Source: Bacteroidota bacterium (lineage in GTDB: Bacteria; Bacteroidota; Bacteroidia; Flavobacteriales; Flavobacteriaceae). Taken from it: DNA of 5,324 nt. Below, piece by piece: positions 1 through 5,324 of this stretch. The notes under the pieces were generated by a model. That model was not told the DNA's origin and did no database searches. It saw only the letters and a list, made by a program, of their open reading frames with translations. Position 1 is the stretch's first letter. Each line of letters starts with the position of its first letter. The translations under genes were made by a program, and so were the position numbers. The stretch spans positions 1-5,324 of the forward strand of contig JAJYSO010000149.1 in the NCBI GenBank assembly GCA_021793535.1, in the 5' to 3' direction.

Positions 1-483
1 TCCGGTTACCACAATAGTCTTTGCACCGTAATGACGAGCCATTTGCGTAGCAATTTCTCCGGTAAAACCTGTTGCTCCGTTAATGAGGACAGCAACACCT
101 TTGCCGATGTTTCCTTTCCATTTTAAAGGCATAGCAGACCCGAGTATAGCATTGGGCAAGGCTGCAGCTGTTGCCCAGTCCAATTCATCTGGAATTTCGA
201 CAACATTAGTAGAAGAGACAAGGGCCTTTTCAGCAAACATCCCACTTAAACCGGAGGCATATATCCGTTTTCCCTCTGCGGTTACTCCTACGCCATCACT
301 TCCTACGATGGCTGGCAAATTTTTCAATTTCGCATAGAATTCAGCATGTGTGGACAGGCGGTCAAAATTTTTCAATGCTGCAGCTTTTACCGTGATCCGT
401 TGCTGATTTCTACCCGGCTCGGGAAAGGTTATGTCCCTGTATTGTGGAGGGGTGTTGTATTGTTGGAGAAGAGCAGCTTTCAT
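1..483 (-). CDS. MDR-family NAD(P)H:quinone oxidoreductase-like protein, C-terminus cut by window edge
   Basis: The reading frame is open from an ATG at 483 down to base 1, giving 161 residues (MKAALLQQYNTPPQYRDITF...). The usual family length is about 310-340, so roughly half is missing off the left edge. The N-terminal GroES-like fold spans about residues 1-120. The start of the Rossmann nucleotide-binding fold follows, with the glycine motif NGATGFTGEIA at 135-145 and HYGAKTIVVTG at the visible end. There is no cysteine in the visible part, so the catalytic and structural zinc ligands of classical alcohol dehydrogenases are absent. This places it with the zinc-independent MDR branch (quinone or enoyl reductase-like), expected to be cytosolic and NAD(P)H-dependent. 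The substrate cannot be read from the sequence. It is transcribed divergently from the VWA gene, with a -7 box just upstream and a short leader. The start agrees with typical family N-termini (MKAA...). Confidence 0.9.
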   Translation of the reverse strand, partial: MKAALLQQYNTPPQYRDITFPEPGRNQQRITVKAAALKNFDRLSTHAEFYAKLKNLPAIVGSDGVGVTAEGKRIYASGLSGMFAEKALVSSTNVVEIPDELDWATAAALPNAILGSAMPLKWKGNIGKGVAVLINGATGFTGEIATQMARHYGAKTIVVTG

Positions 484-504
484 AGCGAACTGTTTTAGGA
501 AAAT

Positions 505-512
505 CAAATTTA
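505..512 (-). promoter_or_regulatory. Bacteroidota-type -7 promoter box (TAAATTTG)
   Basis: On the minus strand this reads TAAATTTG, a full match to the Bacteroidota sigma-A -7 consensus TAnnTTTG. It lies 21 bp upstream of the oxidoreductase ATG, which would give a leader of roughly 15 nt. No convincing TTTG -33 box lies at the usual 17-23 bp spacing; only a TTTT-rich stretch is found, somewhat too close. The position and the match support a promoter, but eight bases with four fixed T-rich positions can arise by chance in AT-rich DNA. Confidence 0.45.
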
Positions 513-608
513 GAAAGGAATTTAGAAAAGATGGCTTCTCCTGGATTAATTTAGGGTTTTGTTGAGCTTTTTAGAGCATCCTGCAGCATTGTTTTTAACG
601 AACTGTAT

Positions 609-1766
609 GTGAAGAATATCTGTGAAAACCCGTACCTTAGCTTTATGAAAAGAGAAGAGCTAACACGTGGTTTTGCATTTGAAACCTATTATGAGGAAGA
701 GGTACACCCTTTTGATCGACTCTTTGAAGTATTTAAGGAGTTGATTACGTATACTTCAGGAGACTTTCAAGAAGCATTGGATTGGCTAGGGCAATTAAAC
801 CAAGAGTACGAGTTAACTACCCCGGAATATACCCTTGAGGATTTTGTAGAAGATTTGAAGCGTAAAGGTTATATACAGCAGCGTGTCAAACCTGATGGAA
901 AAGCTGAGATAAAGATGACTTCTAAATTAGAACAGGCCTTACGTCAACGCGCTTTGAATCAGATTTTTGGAAAGATGAGAAAAGGAAGTGCGGGGAATCA
1001 TAAAACCGGCTATAGCGGAAGTTCTGATGATAAGGTTGGAGAGTACCGATCTTTTAGGTACGGTGATGCACCCGAGCGGATCAATATCACTGAAAGTTTG
1101 AAAAATGCACAGATCAACCATGGTTTGCATAATTTTAAGTTGACCGAAGAGGATTTGGTGGTCGAAGACAGCCAATTTAAGGCAAAGATGAGTACGGTAT
1201 TGATGATTGATATCTCCCATAGCATGATTTTGTATGGAGAAGACCGAATTACTCCGGCCAAGAAGGTGGCCATGGCGCTATCAGAGTTGATCGTTAGTCG
1301 TTACCCTAAAGACACCTTGGATATCATTGTTTTTGGGAATGATGCGTGGCCGATACAGTTGAAGGATTTGCCCTATCTTCAAGTGGGGCCCTTTCATACT
1401 AACACGGTTGCGGGGTTGCAGTTGGCCATGGATATTTTAAGAAGAAAGCGCAACGCCAACAAACAGATTTTTATGATAACTGATGGAAAGCCCAGTTGTT
1501 TGCGTTTATCAGACGGGCAGTATTATAAAAATGCGATGGGGTTGGATCCTTATATTGTGACCCAATGTTATAATAAAGCTGCACAGGCTCGCAAGCTCTC
1601 GATCCCCATTACTACCTTTATGATTGCCAGTGATCCTTATTTGCAACAGTTTGTGGAAGAATTCACCGCTTCTAATCAGGGGAAAGCATATTATACAGGC
1701 CTAAATGGTTTAGGAGAGATGATATTTGAAGATTACGAAAACAACCGCAGAAAGCGAATGTATTGA
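609..1766 (+). CDS. VWA-domain (CoxE/MoxR-partner-like) protein with intact MIDAS
   Basis: This 385-residue protein counts from a GTG start at 609. An in-frame ATG at 645 (MKREELTRGF...) would give 373 residues and fits the N-termini I recall for flavobacterial homologues better, so the true start may be 645. The N-terminal part (about 20-120) is a helical region beginning FDRLFEVFKELITYTSGD, typical of this family. A charged linker follows. The von Willebrand factor A domain runs from about 195 to 375. Its metal-ion-dependent adhesion site is visible: DISHS at 201-205, a threonine in HTNT (264 or 266) and the aspartate of TDG at 292. Relatives work with MoxR-type AAA+ ATPases in cytosolic chaperone or metal-insertion-like roles, but the function in Bacteroidota is not established. 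No AAA+ gene is adjacent here. No signal peptide or membrane segment is seen. The next gene follows after 98 bp on the same strand. Confidence 0.9.
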   Translation: MKNICENPYLSFMKREELTRGFAFETYYEEEVHPFDRLFEVFKELITYTSGDFQEALDWLGQLNQEYELTTPEYTLEDFVEDLKRKGYIQQRVKPDGKAEIKMTSKLEQALRQRALNQIFGKMRKGSAGNHKTGYSGSSDDKVGEYRSFRYGDAPERINITESLKNAQINHGLHNFKLTEEDLVVEDSQFKAKMSTVLMIDISHSMILYGEDRITPAKKVAMALSELIVSRYPKDTLDIIVFGNDAWPIQLKDLPYLQVGPFHTNTVAGLQLAMDILRRKRNANKQIFMITDGKPSCLRLSDGQYYKNAMGLDPYIVTQCYNKAAQARKLSIPITTFMIASDPYLQQFVEEFTASNQGKAYYTGLNGLGEMIFEDYENNRRKRMY

Positions 1767-1864
1767 AAAGGACAGCGGTGATTTCCCTCTTTTTTTAGAG
1801 CTTTTTATGGTAATGGTAGTTCTTGGCATGGTTTATGACATTGTCAGGCTAAAGTTTAAAAACA

Positions 1865-2680
1865 ATGAGAAATTATACCCCAAAATTAGTGTTGATTCTT
1901 TTCGGTTTCATGGTCAGCTGTGGCCCTGGAAAAACACAGGAATCAAATGATTCCTCTAAGGAGGATACTCTTTCTATTTTTGACAAAGAGTGGCATTTGG
2001 ATCAAATCAATGGTCGAAGTATACAGTATGCAAATGAACAAGGGAAATGGCCTTCGCTAACCTTGAGTAAAGAAGATGGAGGAGCCTTTGGTTTTGCAGG
2101 GTGCAATAACTTTATGGGAAAGTTTGAGGCCGGAGCCGACCATGCCCTTCAATTCTCTAAAATGGCTTCTACTCGAATGGCTTGTCCTAATCTTTCCTTC
2201 AATGAGAATGAGTATTTGCGTATTCTGGATGAGGTTCGCAGCTATGTAATTGATCGAGGAATACTTACCTTGAAAAACGAAAAAGGAAAGCGTATTTTGA
2301 CTTTTTCATACCAACCTGATGAAACGACTGGTATTGTTGAGAAGTATTGGAAATTGACCAAGTTAAATGGCAAGGATATAACCGTGGGTCAAAACCAGGA
2401 GAAGGAGGTTCACTTTATGTTGAAAACGGATGAAAATCGGGTACAGGGGTTTAGTGGTTGCAATGGCTTTGGCGGCACTTATACGTTAAAGGATGATGGT
2501 AAAATTGAATTCTCCCAAATGATAGGTACCTTGAAGGCTTGCCCTGATGTAGATTTTAATGAAGCGGAATTTTTAAAGTTATTTCGAGAAGTGGAGCGGT
2601 ATGATGCACAAGGCGATCACCTGCAATTTCTTGATCAAAATGGGAACGCTTTAGCTTCTTTTGAAGCGGTTTATTTTTAA
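1865..2680 (+). CDS. Lipoprotein with two tandem META (HslJ-like) domains
   Basis: This 271-residue protein has a short signal peptide (basic N-terminus, hydrophobic 8-17) and a lipobox-like MVSC ending at Cys19, followed by a Ser/Asp/Glu-rich linker. It is therefore predicted to be a lipoprotein anchored in the envelope. Two META domains follow. Domain 1 covers about 41-148, with FAGCNNFMGKF (C80) and MACPNLSFNENEYL (C107). Domain 2 covers about 160-269, with FSGCNGFGGTY (C199) and KACPDVDFNEAEFL (C226). In both copies the two cysteines are 27 residues apart, and the copies are offset by 119 residues, which shows an internal duplication. META domains occur in the E. coli heat-shock protein HslJ and in many secreted proteins, where the exact biochemical role is unclear. 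A stress or envelope role is inference. The ATG at 1865 is chosen because it directly gives the signal peptide. The gene may be cotranscribed with the VWA gene, but the 98-bp gap leaves this open. Transcription likely ends at the hairpin at 2795. Confidence 0.9.
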   Translation: MRNYTPKLVLILFGFMVSCGPGKTQESNDSSKEDTLSIFDKEWHLDQINGRSIQYANEQGKWPSLTLSKEDGGAFGFAGCNNFMGKFEAGADHALQFSKMASTRMACPNLSFNENEYLRILDEVRSYVIDRGILTLKNEKGKRILTFSYQPDETTGIVEKYWKLTKLNGKDITVGQNQEKEVHFMLKTDENRVQGFSGCNGFGGTYTLKDDGKIEFSQMIGTLKACPDVDFNEAEFLKLFREVERYDAQGDHLQFLDQNGNALASFEAVYF

Positions 2681-2794
2681 GCCTTGATTTTTCTGTACAC
2701 ATAGGTGCAACAGGATGGCCAGCTTTTACCTCTGGATTCTTGTGAACCCATTGATAAAGAGGGCGCCCGATGATGTATAAAGAATTGAATAGAG
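2681..2794. other. Convergent intergenic spacer with imperfect hairpin, no gene recognised
   Basis: These 114 bp separate the end of the META lipoprotein gene from the terminator hairpin. An imperfect hairpin is visible at 2733-2750 (TGGATTC, loop TTGT, GAACCCA). It is flanked by possible outer pairing of CCTC (2729-2732) with GAGG (2759-2762), with an 8-nt bulge. Read on the minus strand, the one imperfect pair becomes a G-U wobble; on the plus strand it is an A-C mismatch. A perfect GGGCGCCC palindrome sits at 2761-2768. Several short frames on the minus strand stay open across the stretch, but none has a plausible start. Confidence 0.4.
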
Positions 2795-2837
2795 ATTCGG
2801 GATGAAATAGCTTATTTTATCCCGAATTTTTCTTTTT
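2795..2837 (+). terminator. Rho-independent terminator in convergent region, possibly bidirectional
   Basis: The stem arms are ATTCGGGATGAAATA (2795-2809) and TATTTTATCCCGAAT (2813-2827). They give 15 base pairs with one G-T wobble and a 3-nt loop GCT. On the plus strand a T-rich tract with a single C interruption follows (2827-2837), so the structure fits termination of the META lipoprotein transcript, 115 bp after its stop codon. On the minus strand the same stem follows the cco-type gene run, but the downstream T-run is weak. The hairpin overlaps the stop codon and the last codons of the small minus-strand gene at 2812-2982. Confidence 0.8.
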
Positions 2838-2982
2838 CCTCTTTTTCCAGTTCTTCTTTACTCTTCCCTTTGAGAACGAATCGAAAAACCAGTATGGTCA
2901 ATACAATACAGAGTAGTAAAAAGATTCCTATCCAGGTAAATCCCCAACCCCAACCGACTAATGGAGAAATAGATACTAACAT
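2812..2982 (-). CDS. Small single-pass membrane protein at the end of the cco-type gene run
   Basis: A 56-residue frame starts at an ATG (2980-2982) and ends with TAA at 2812-2814. It has a short N-terminal part with a Trp/Gly-rich patch (GWGWGFTWIG, 10-19), one hydrophobic helix (about 15-36) and a strongly charged Lys/Glu tail (KGKSKEELEKEEKEKFGIK). Basic residues directly after the helix suggest the tail is cytoplasmic. It starts 27 bp after the TauE/SafE-like gene on the same strand, so cotranscription is likely. I do not recognise the family. The size and topology resemble CcoQ or CcoS of cbb3 oxidases, but the CcoS-type acidic motif after the helix (GQFDD-like) is not present, so neither name is assigned. 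The compact placement, one clean membrane helix and a sensible tail make it a credible gene despite its size. Its last codons and stop lie inside the terminator stem. Confidence 0.65.
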   Translation of the reverse strand: MLVSISPLVGWGWGFTWIGIFLLLCIVLTILVFRFVLKGKSKEELEKEEKEKFGIK

Positions 2983-3009
2983 AAGCTATCGTGTTTAAAA
3001 ATTAATGAA

Positions 3010-3705
3010 TCAATGATGCCGAACCTCTACGTCCGAGGTTATAGGCTTTGGTGACACATATGGAATTCCCATTCCCAGCCCACGAAGAATGAAAAGAAAA
3101 CCGATAAGAACAATAAAAAAGGGAACGACTTTTCGGATCCGTGTTTTTATGGTGTGACTTAAAAAGTTGCCCAGATAAACAGAAATTGTCATTAAGGGAA
3201 TTGTTCCTCCTCCGAAAGCCACCATATACAGACCCCCTTTTAATACTTCGCCAGTTGCAATAGCTGCAAATGCGGCCATGTATACCAGACCACAGGGTAA
3301 AATTCCATTTAAAAAACCAATCGCCAAGTAAGTGGCGGGTGTACGCTTTCTGAGCTGATTACTCAAGGTTGATTGCACGGTGGAGAATACTTTATAACCG
3401 GGTCGGGAAACCCGATACTTTGACCAAAACTTATGAGGAATAATCACTGTAACAATCATGAGAACGCCGACACTAATGGAGATTTGTTGTTGAAGTCCAA
3501 ACAGATTGAGACTTTTGCCTATACTGCCAAAGATCAACCCCAATAACGCGTAAGTCAGAATTCTGGCGCTATGGTATATAAAGATCTGACCAAATTGAAT
3601 CCACTTATTTTCACGGTTAAGCGGGAGTAGAAAGGCAATGGGACCACACATGCCTATACAGTGGAAACTTCCGAGCAAACCCAACATAAATGCAGTAGCG
3701 ATCAT
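3010..3705 (-). CDS. TauE/SafE-like (DsbD_2 type) membrane protein of a cbb3 oxidase locus
   Basis: This 231-residue integral membrane protein has about six hydrophobic segments (roughly 4-27, 41-60, 74-92, 125-150, 157-178, 194-211). The first segment carries GSFHCIGMCGP (13-22), with His15, Cys16, Met19 and Cys20 as possible metal or thiol ligands. The fourth carries the matching NGILPCGLVYM motif (133-143) with Cys138. These paired motifs are typical of the family annotated as sulfite exporter TauE/SafE or cytochrome c biogenesis transmembrane (DsbD_2) proteins, which in Bacteroidota commonly follow ccoG and ccoH. The name sulfite exporter is a family label. In this setting a role in copper handling or in electron transfer for oxidase assembly is more plausible, but that is inference. 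The gene starts 6 bp after the ccoH stop codon, with an AAGGAG sequence across the junction. The C-terminus ends in a short polar tail with two histidines. Confidence 0.85.
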   Translation of the reverse strand: MIATAFMLGLLGSFHCIGMCGPIAFLLPLNRENKWIQFGQIFIYHSARILTYALLGLIFGSIGKSLNLFGLQQQISISVGVLMIVTVIIPHKFWSKYRVSRPGYKVFSTVQSTLSNQLRKRTPATYLAIGFLNGILPCGLVYMAAFAAIATGEVLKGGLYMVAFGGGTIPLMTISVYLGNFLSHTIKTRIRKVVPFFIVLIGFLFILRGLGMGIPYVSPKPITSDVEVRHH

Positions 3706-3713
3706 GACTCCTT
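3706..3713 (-). promoter_or_regulatory. Shine-Dalgarno-like AAGGAGTC before the TauE-like gene
   Basis: On the minus strand the junction reads TAAGGAGTC directly followed by ATG, so the last two bases of the ccoH stop codon form the start of an AAGGAG core. The core matches the anti-Shine-Dalgarno sequence well, but only two bases separate it from the start codon, shorter than the usual 5-9. Bacteroidota mostly do not rely on such sites. It may help reinitiation after ccoH, or it may be chance. Confidence 0.3.
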
Positions 3714-4158
3714 AAAAAATTATTTTTTCCTCGAAATAATACGTTATTCCTTCATATTCCCAGAACATGCCGATATTCCACCTTCCGGGCGACAATCTAT
3801 GGTACGGAATGAGGAACTCGTTTTTTGTTAGGGAAAGATGGATCTCGAAATCCAGCGCTTTGTTCGACGGCCTGTATAAGGACAACTCTCCTTTGATTTG
3901 CTGAGGGTTCAAATTTGAAGGAAAGCGCAGCAGATATCCTTCACTGGTTTTGATTCCTTGTACATTTACGTTTAAAGCATTGGCATTTTTAACGCCATCG
4001 ATTTCTTTTTGGATAAGCAGCTCTTTTTCGTAGTAATCTTCTGTAACCAGATCATAATTGTATTTGCTTTGGGTTACGATTCTGATTACAAAAAATAGAA
4101 TCATTACGGCAAATACCCCTAGACTAATCGTTATTCCCATTCCCCAGTTTATTTTCAT
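3712..4158 (-). CDS. ccoH: FixH/CcoH family cbb3 oxidase assembly protein
   Basis: This 148-residue protein has one N-terminal membrane helix (about 6-28, GMGITISLGVFAVMILFFVI) and a periplasmic remainder. Just after the helix comes the family signature YDLVTEDYYEKELLIQKEID (35-54), where FixH proteins carry a (L)V..DYY..(E/G)L pattern. The C-terminal domain contains LSPGRWNIGMFWEYEGITYYFEE, with the conserved Pro-Gly and Trp residues expected of FixH. CcoH is needed for stable assembly of cbb3-type cytochrome c oxidase and interacts with its subunits in studied proteobacteria. The length is typical for Bacteroidota members. It lies 38 bp after ccoG and 6 bp before the TauE-like gene, all on the same strand, which supports one operon. 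The ATG at 4158 directly precedes the membrane helix. Confidence 0.9.
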   Translation of the reverse strand: MKINWGMGITISLGVFAVMILFFVIRIVTQSKYNYDLVTEDYYEKELLIQKEIDGVKNANALNVNVQGIKTSEGYLLRFPSNLNPQQIKGELSLYRPSNKALDFEIHLSLTKNEFLIPYHRLSPGRWNIGMFWEYEGITYYFEEKIIF

Positions 4159-4196
4159 AATAGTTATTGTTTTAGTTCTTTATGGAGGTTGTTGAT

Positions 4197-5324
4197 TTAT
4201 CTGAAAGACCGTGGCCCCATAAAAGTTACTTTTTGGGTGTCCACGAGATCTTTTCCATTAAATACTTGGATAATAACTTTTGTTTTTTCTCCGGATAACT
4301 CCGTCTCATTGATCTCTAAAAACAGGGTTCCCTCTGCTCGTTCTTGAGCGGGTACGTTGATGGCTCCCTCTTTGACTGACTTTACACTTCCTTTAGGAGT
4401 TTTTATACGAAAGAAAACATCTGAATACTCCTTATTGGTTTTATTGAATAATTTATAGGTATACACATTGCTGATGGTATGTTCATCAACCCTTTGGTAT
4501 AATTCACCGGGAAGGCGGAGAATGGTAGCTTCTATATCGCTTCTTAACAAGAGGGTTCCCGCTAAAAGTGCAATGAGTACTCCCAATACTATGGTATATC
4601 CTTTTAGACGGGCTGTATATTCAAATTTTTTCTTTTCAGCAATATTTTGTTCACTGGCAAAGCGAATGAGCCCTTTGGGTAAGCTAACTGCTTCCATCAT
4701 GGAATCGCAAGCGTCTATGCATGCGGTACAGTTAATGCATTCCAATTGGGTTCCATTACGGATATCAATCCCTGTGGGGCAGACCTGTACGCACTGAAAA
4801 CAATCGATACAGTCTCCAATGGCTAAACTTTCTCGATTTTGGTTTTTTCTGTATTTGGCCCGACCTTTTTTTCGCTCTCCACGCTTGTAATCGTACGCCA
4901 CAACTATGGACTTTTTGTCCAGTAAAACGCTTTGTAAACGGCCATAAGGACAGGCAATAACACATACCTGTTCCCGAAACCACGCAAAGATGAAATAGAA
5001 GACGGTCGTGAAAATTAGAAGGGACCCAAAGGTGGCTAAATTTACTTTTGGCCCCTCCTTTATATAGCGTATTAAGGTGTCGCTTCCAATAAGATAGGCC
5101 AAAAACACATTGGCGATCAAAAAAGAAATCAAGGCGAAAGCAATCCATTTCGCTCCCTTTTTACGGATCTTCTCAAGGTCCCATTTTTGTCGATCCAGTC
5201 GCATTTGTTTTCCACGATCCCCTTCTATCCAATATTCGATGCGGCGGAACACCATTTCCATAAAAATAGTTTGTGGACACATCCAGCCACAGAAAATACG
5301 CCCAAATGCTGCCGTAAAAGATCG
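4197..5324 (-). CDS. ccoG: CcoG/FixG family polyferredoxin (N-terminus cut by window edge)
   Basis: The frame is open to base 5324, giving 375 visible residues. The family is usually about 460-480 long, so close to 100 N-terminal residues lie outside. The Met at 5282 is internal, because the family motif GRIFCGWMCPQT continues upstream of it. Visible landmarks are FCGWMCPQTIF (Cys12, Cys16), two membrane helices (about 60-80 and 97-115), CVIACPYGR (Cys121, Cys125), and two [4Fe-4S] motifs: CIDCFQCVQVCP (172, 175, 178, 182) and CINCTACIDAC (196, 199, 202, 206). A further membrane helix (about 243-261) and a C-terminal Ig-like FixG domain follow. CcoG is a membrane-bound Fe-S protein needed for cbb3 oxidase biogenesis; work in Rhodobacter points to cupric reduction to supply Cu(I) to the oxidase. 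It is the first visible gene of the minus-strand run. The structural cco genes are expected beyond the right edge. All expected cysteines are present. Confidence 0.93.
   Translation of the reverse strand, partial: RSFTAAFGRIFCGWMCPQTIFMEMVFRRIEYWIEGDRGKQMRLDRQKWDLEKIRKKGAKWIAFALISFLIANVFLAYLIGSDTLIRYIKEGPKVNLATFGSLLIFTTVFYFIFAWFREQVCVIACPYGRLQSVLLDKKSIVVAYDYKRGERKKGRAKYRKNQNRESLAIGDCIDCFQCVQVCPTGIDIRNGTQLECINCTACIDACDSMMEAVSLPKGLIRFASEQNIAEKKKFEYTARLKGYTIVLGVLIALLAGTLLLRSDIEATILRLPGELYQRVDEHTISNVYTYKLFNKTNKEYSDVFFRIKTPKGSVKSVKEGAINVPAQERAEGTLFLEINETELSGEKTKVIIQVFNGKDLVDTQKVTFMGPRSFR

Noticed and set aside
83..337. Plus-strand frame of 84 codons
   Set aside because: It is antisense to the well-supported oxidoreductase gene and has no recognisable features.
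547..554. TAATTTAG as a plus-strand -7 box for the VWA gene
   Set aside because: It deviates from TAnnTTTG at a fixed position, and no -33 TTTG lies at the right distance.
939..1273. Two overlapping minus-strand frames (939-1220 and 1010-1273)
   Set aside because: Both are antisense to the VWA gene, which has clear family motifs across this stretch; they look like shadows.
1767..1864. Possible terminator or promoter between the VWA and META genes
   Set aside because: T-rich runs are present but no convincing hairpin, and TAAAGTTT does not match the -7 consensus.
1726..1950. Plus-strand frame of 74 codons with a hydrophobic middle (TTG start; internal ATG at 1807)
   Set aside because: It overlaps the end of the VWA gene and the first 86 bp of the META lipoprotein gene in other frames. 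It has a weak start and no family likeness. The hydrophobic run comes from the T-rich gap between genes.
2681..2814. Possible protein remnant on the minus strand (reads ...GRPLYQWVHKNPEVKAGHP... in one frame)
   Set aside because: It looks protein-like but has no usable start and is closed upstream by a stop in the small gene's end; other frames look equally plausible, so no gene is called.
4468..4797. Plus-strand frame of 109 codons
   Set aside because: Antisense to ccoG, whose Fe-S motifs and C-terminal domain are in the other frame.
4765..5148. Minus-strand frame of 127 codons
   Set aside because: Out-of-frame shadow on the same strand as ccoG; the ccoG frame shows conserved cysteine motifs without interruption.

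Overview
The window looks like chromosomal DNA from a Bacteroidota bacterium, most likely a marine-type Flavobacteriaceae relative. The reasons are moderate-to-low GC, genes mostly without Shine-Dalgarno sites, a TAnnTTTG-type -7 box, a VWA protein whose core matches the form I know from flavobacteria, a META-domain lipoprotein, and a ccoG-ccoH-(TauE/SafE-like) gene order typical of Bacteroidota cbb3 oxidase loci. The assignment rests on recalled family features, not on a search.

Left part (1-608): the N-terminal 161 codons of a zinc-independent MDR-family (quinone-oxidoreductase-like) NAD(P)H oxidoreductase lie on the minus strand and run off the left edge. A good -7 promoter box sits just upstream of it. 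A 125-bp divergent intergenic region separates it from the next gene.

Middle (609-2680, plus strand): a VWA-domain protein with a complete MIDAS motif is followed after 98 bp by a lipoprotein with two tandem META (HslJ-like) domains. The MoxR-type AAA+ ATPase that usually partners this VWA family is not adjacent.

Right part (2812-5324, minus strand): a compact gene run reads right to left: ccoG (5' end cut by the window edge), ccoH/fixH, a TauE/SafE-like (DsbD_2-type) membrane protein with an HCxxMC metal-ligand-like motif, and an unassigned 56-residue single-pass membrane protein that starts 27 bp after the previous gene. This is the assembly and copper-handling tail of a cbb3-type cytochrome c oxidase locus. 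The structural ccoNO/ccoP genes would be expected beyond the right edge. CcoG is a polyferredoxin implicated in cupric reduction, CcoH stabilises the oxidase during assembly, and the TauE-like protein plausibly handles metal or reductant at the membrane.

The plus and minus gene runs converge at 2681-2811. A 15-bp-stem hairpin with a T-rich tail lies there, and it overlaps the 3' end of the small minus-strand gene. No RNA genes, CRISPR arrays, insertion sequences or phage genes were seen. The most interesting items are the small membrane protein, the double-use terminator/coding sequence, the structured convergent spacer and the duplicated META lipoprotein. I do not see clear evidence for an entirely new system.
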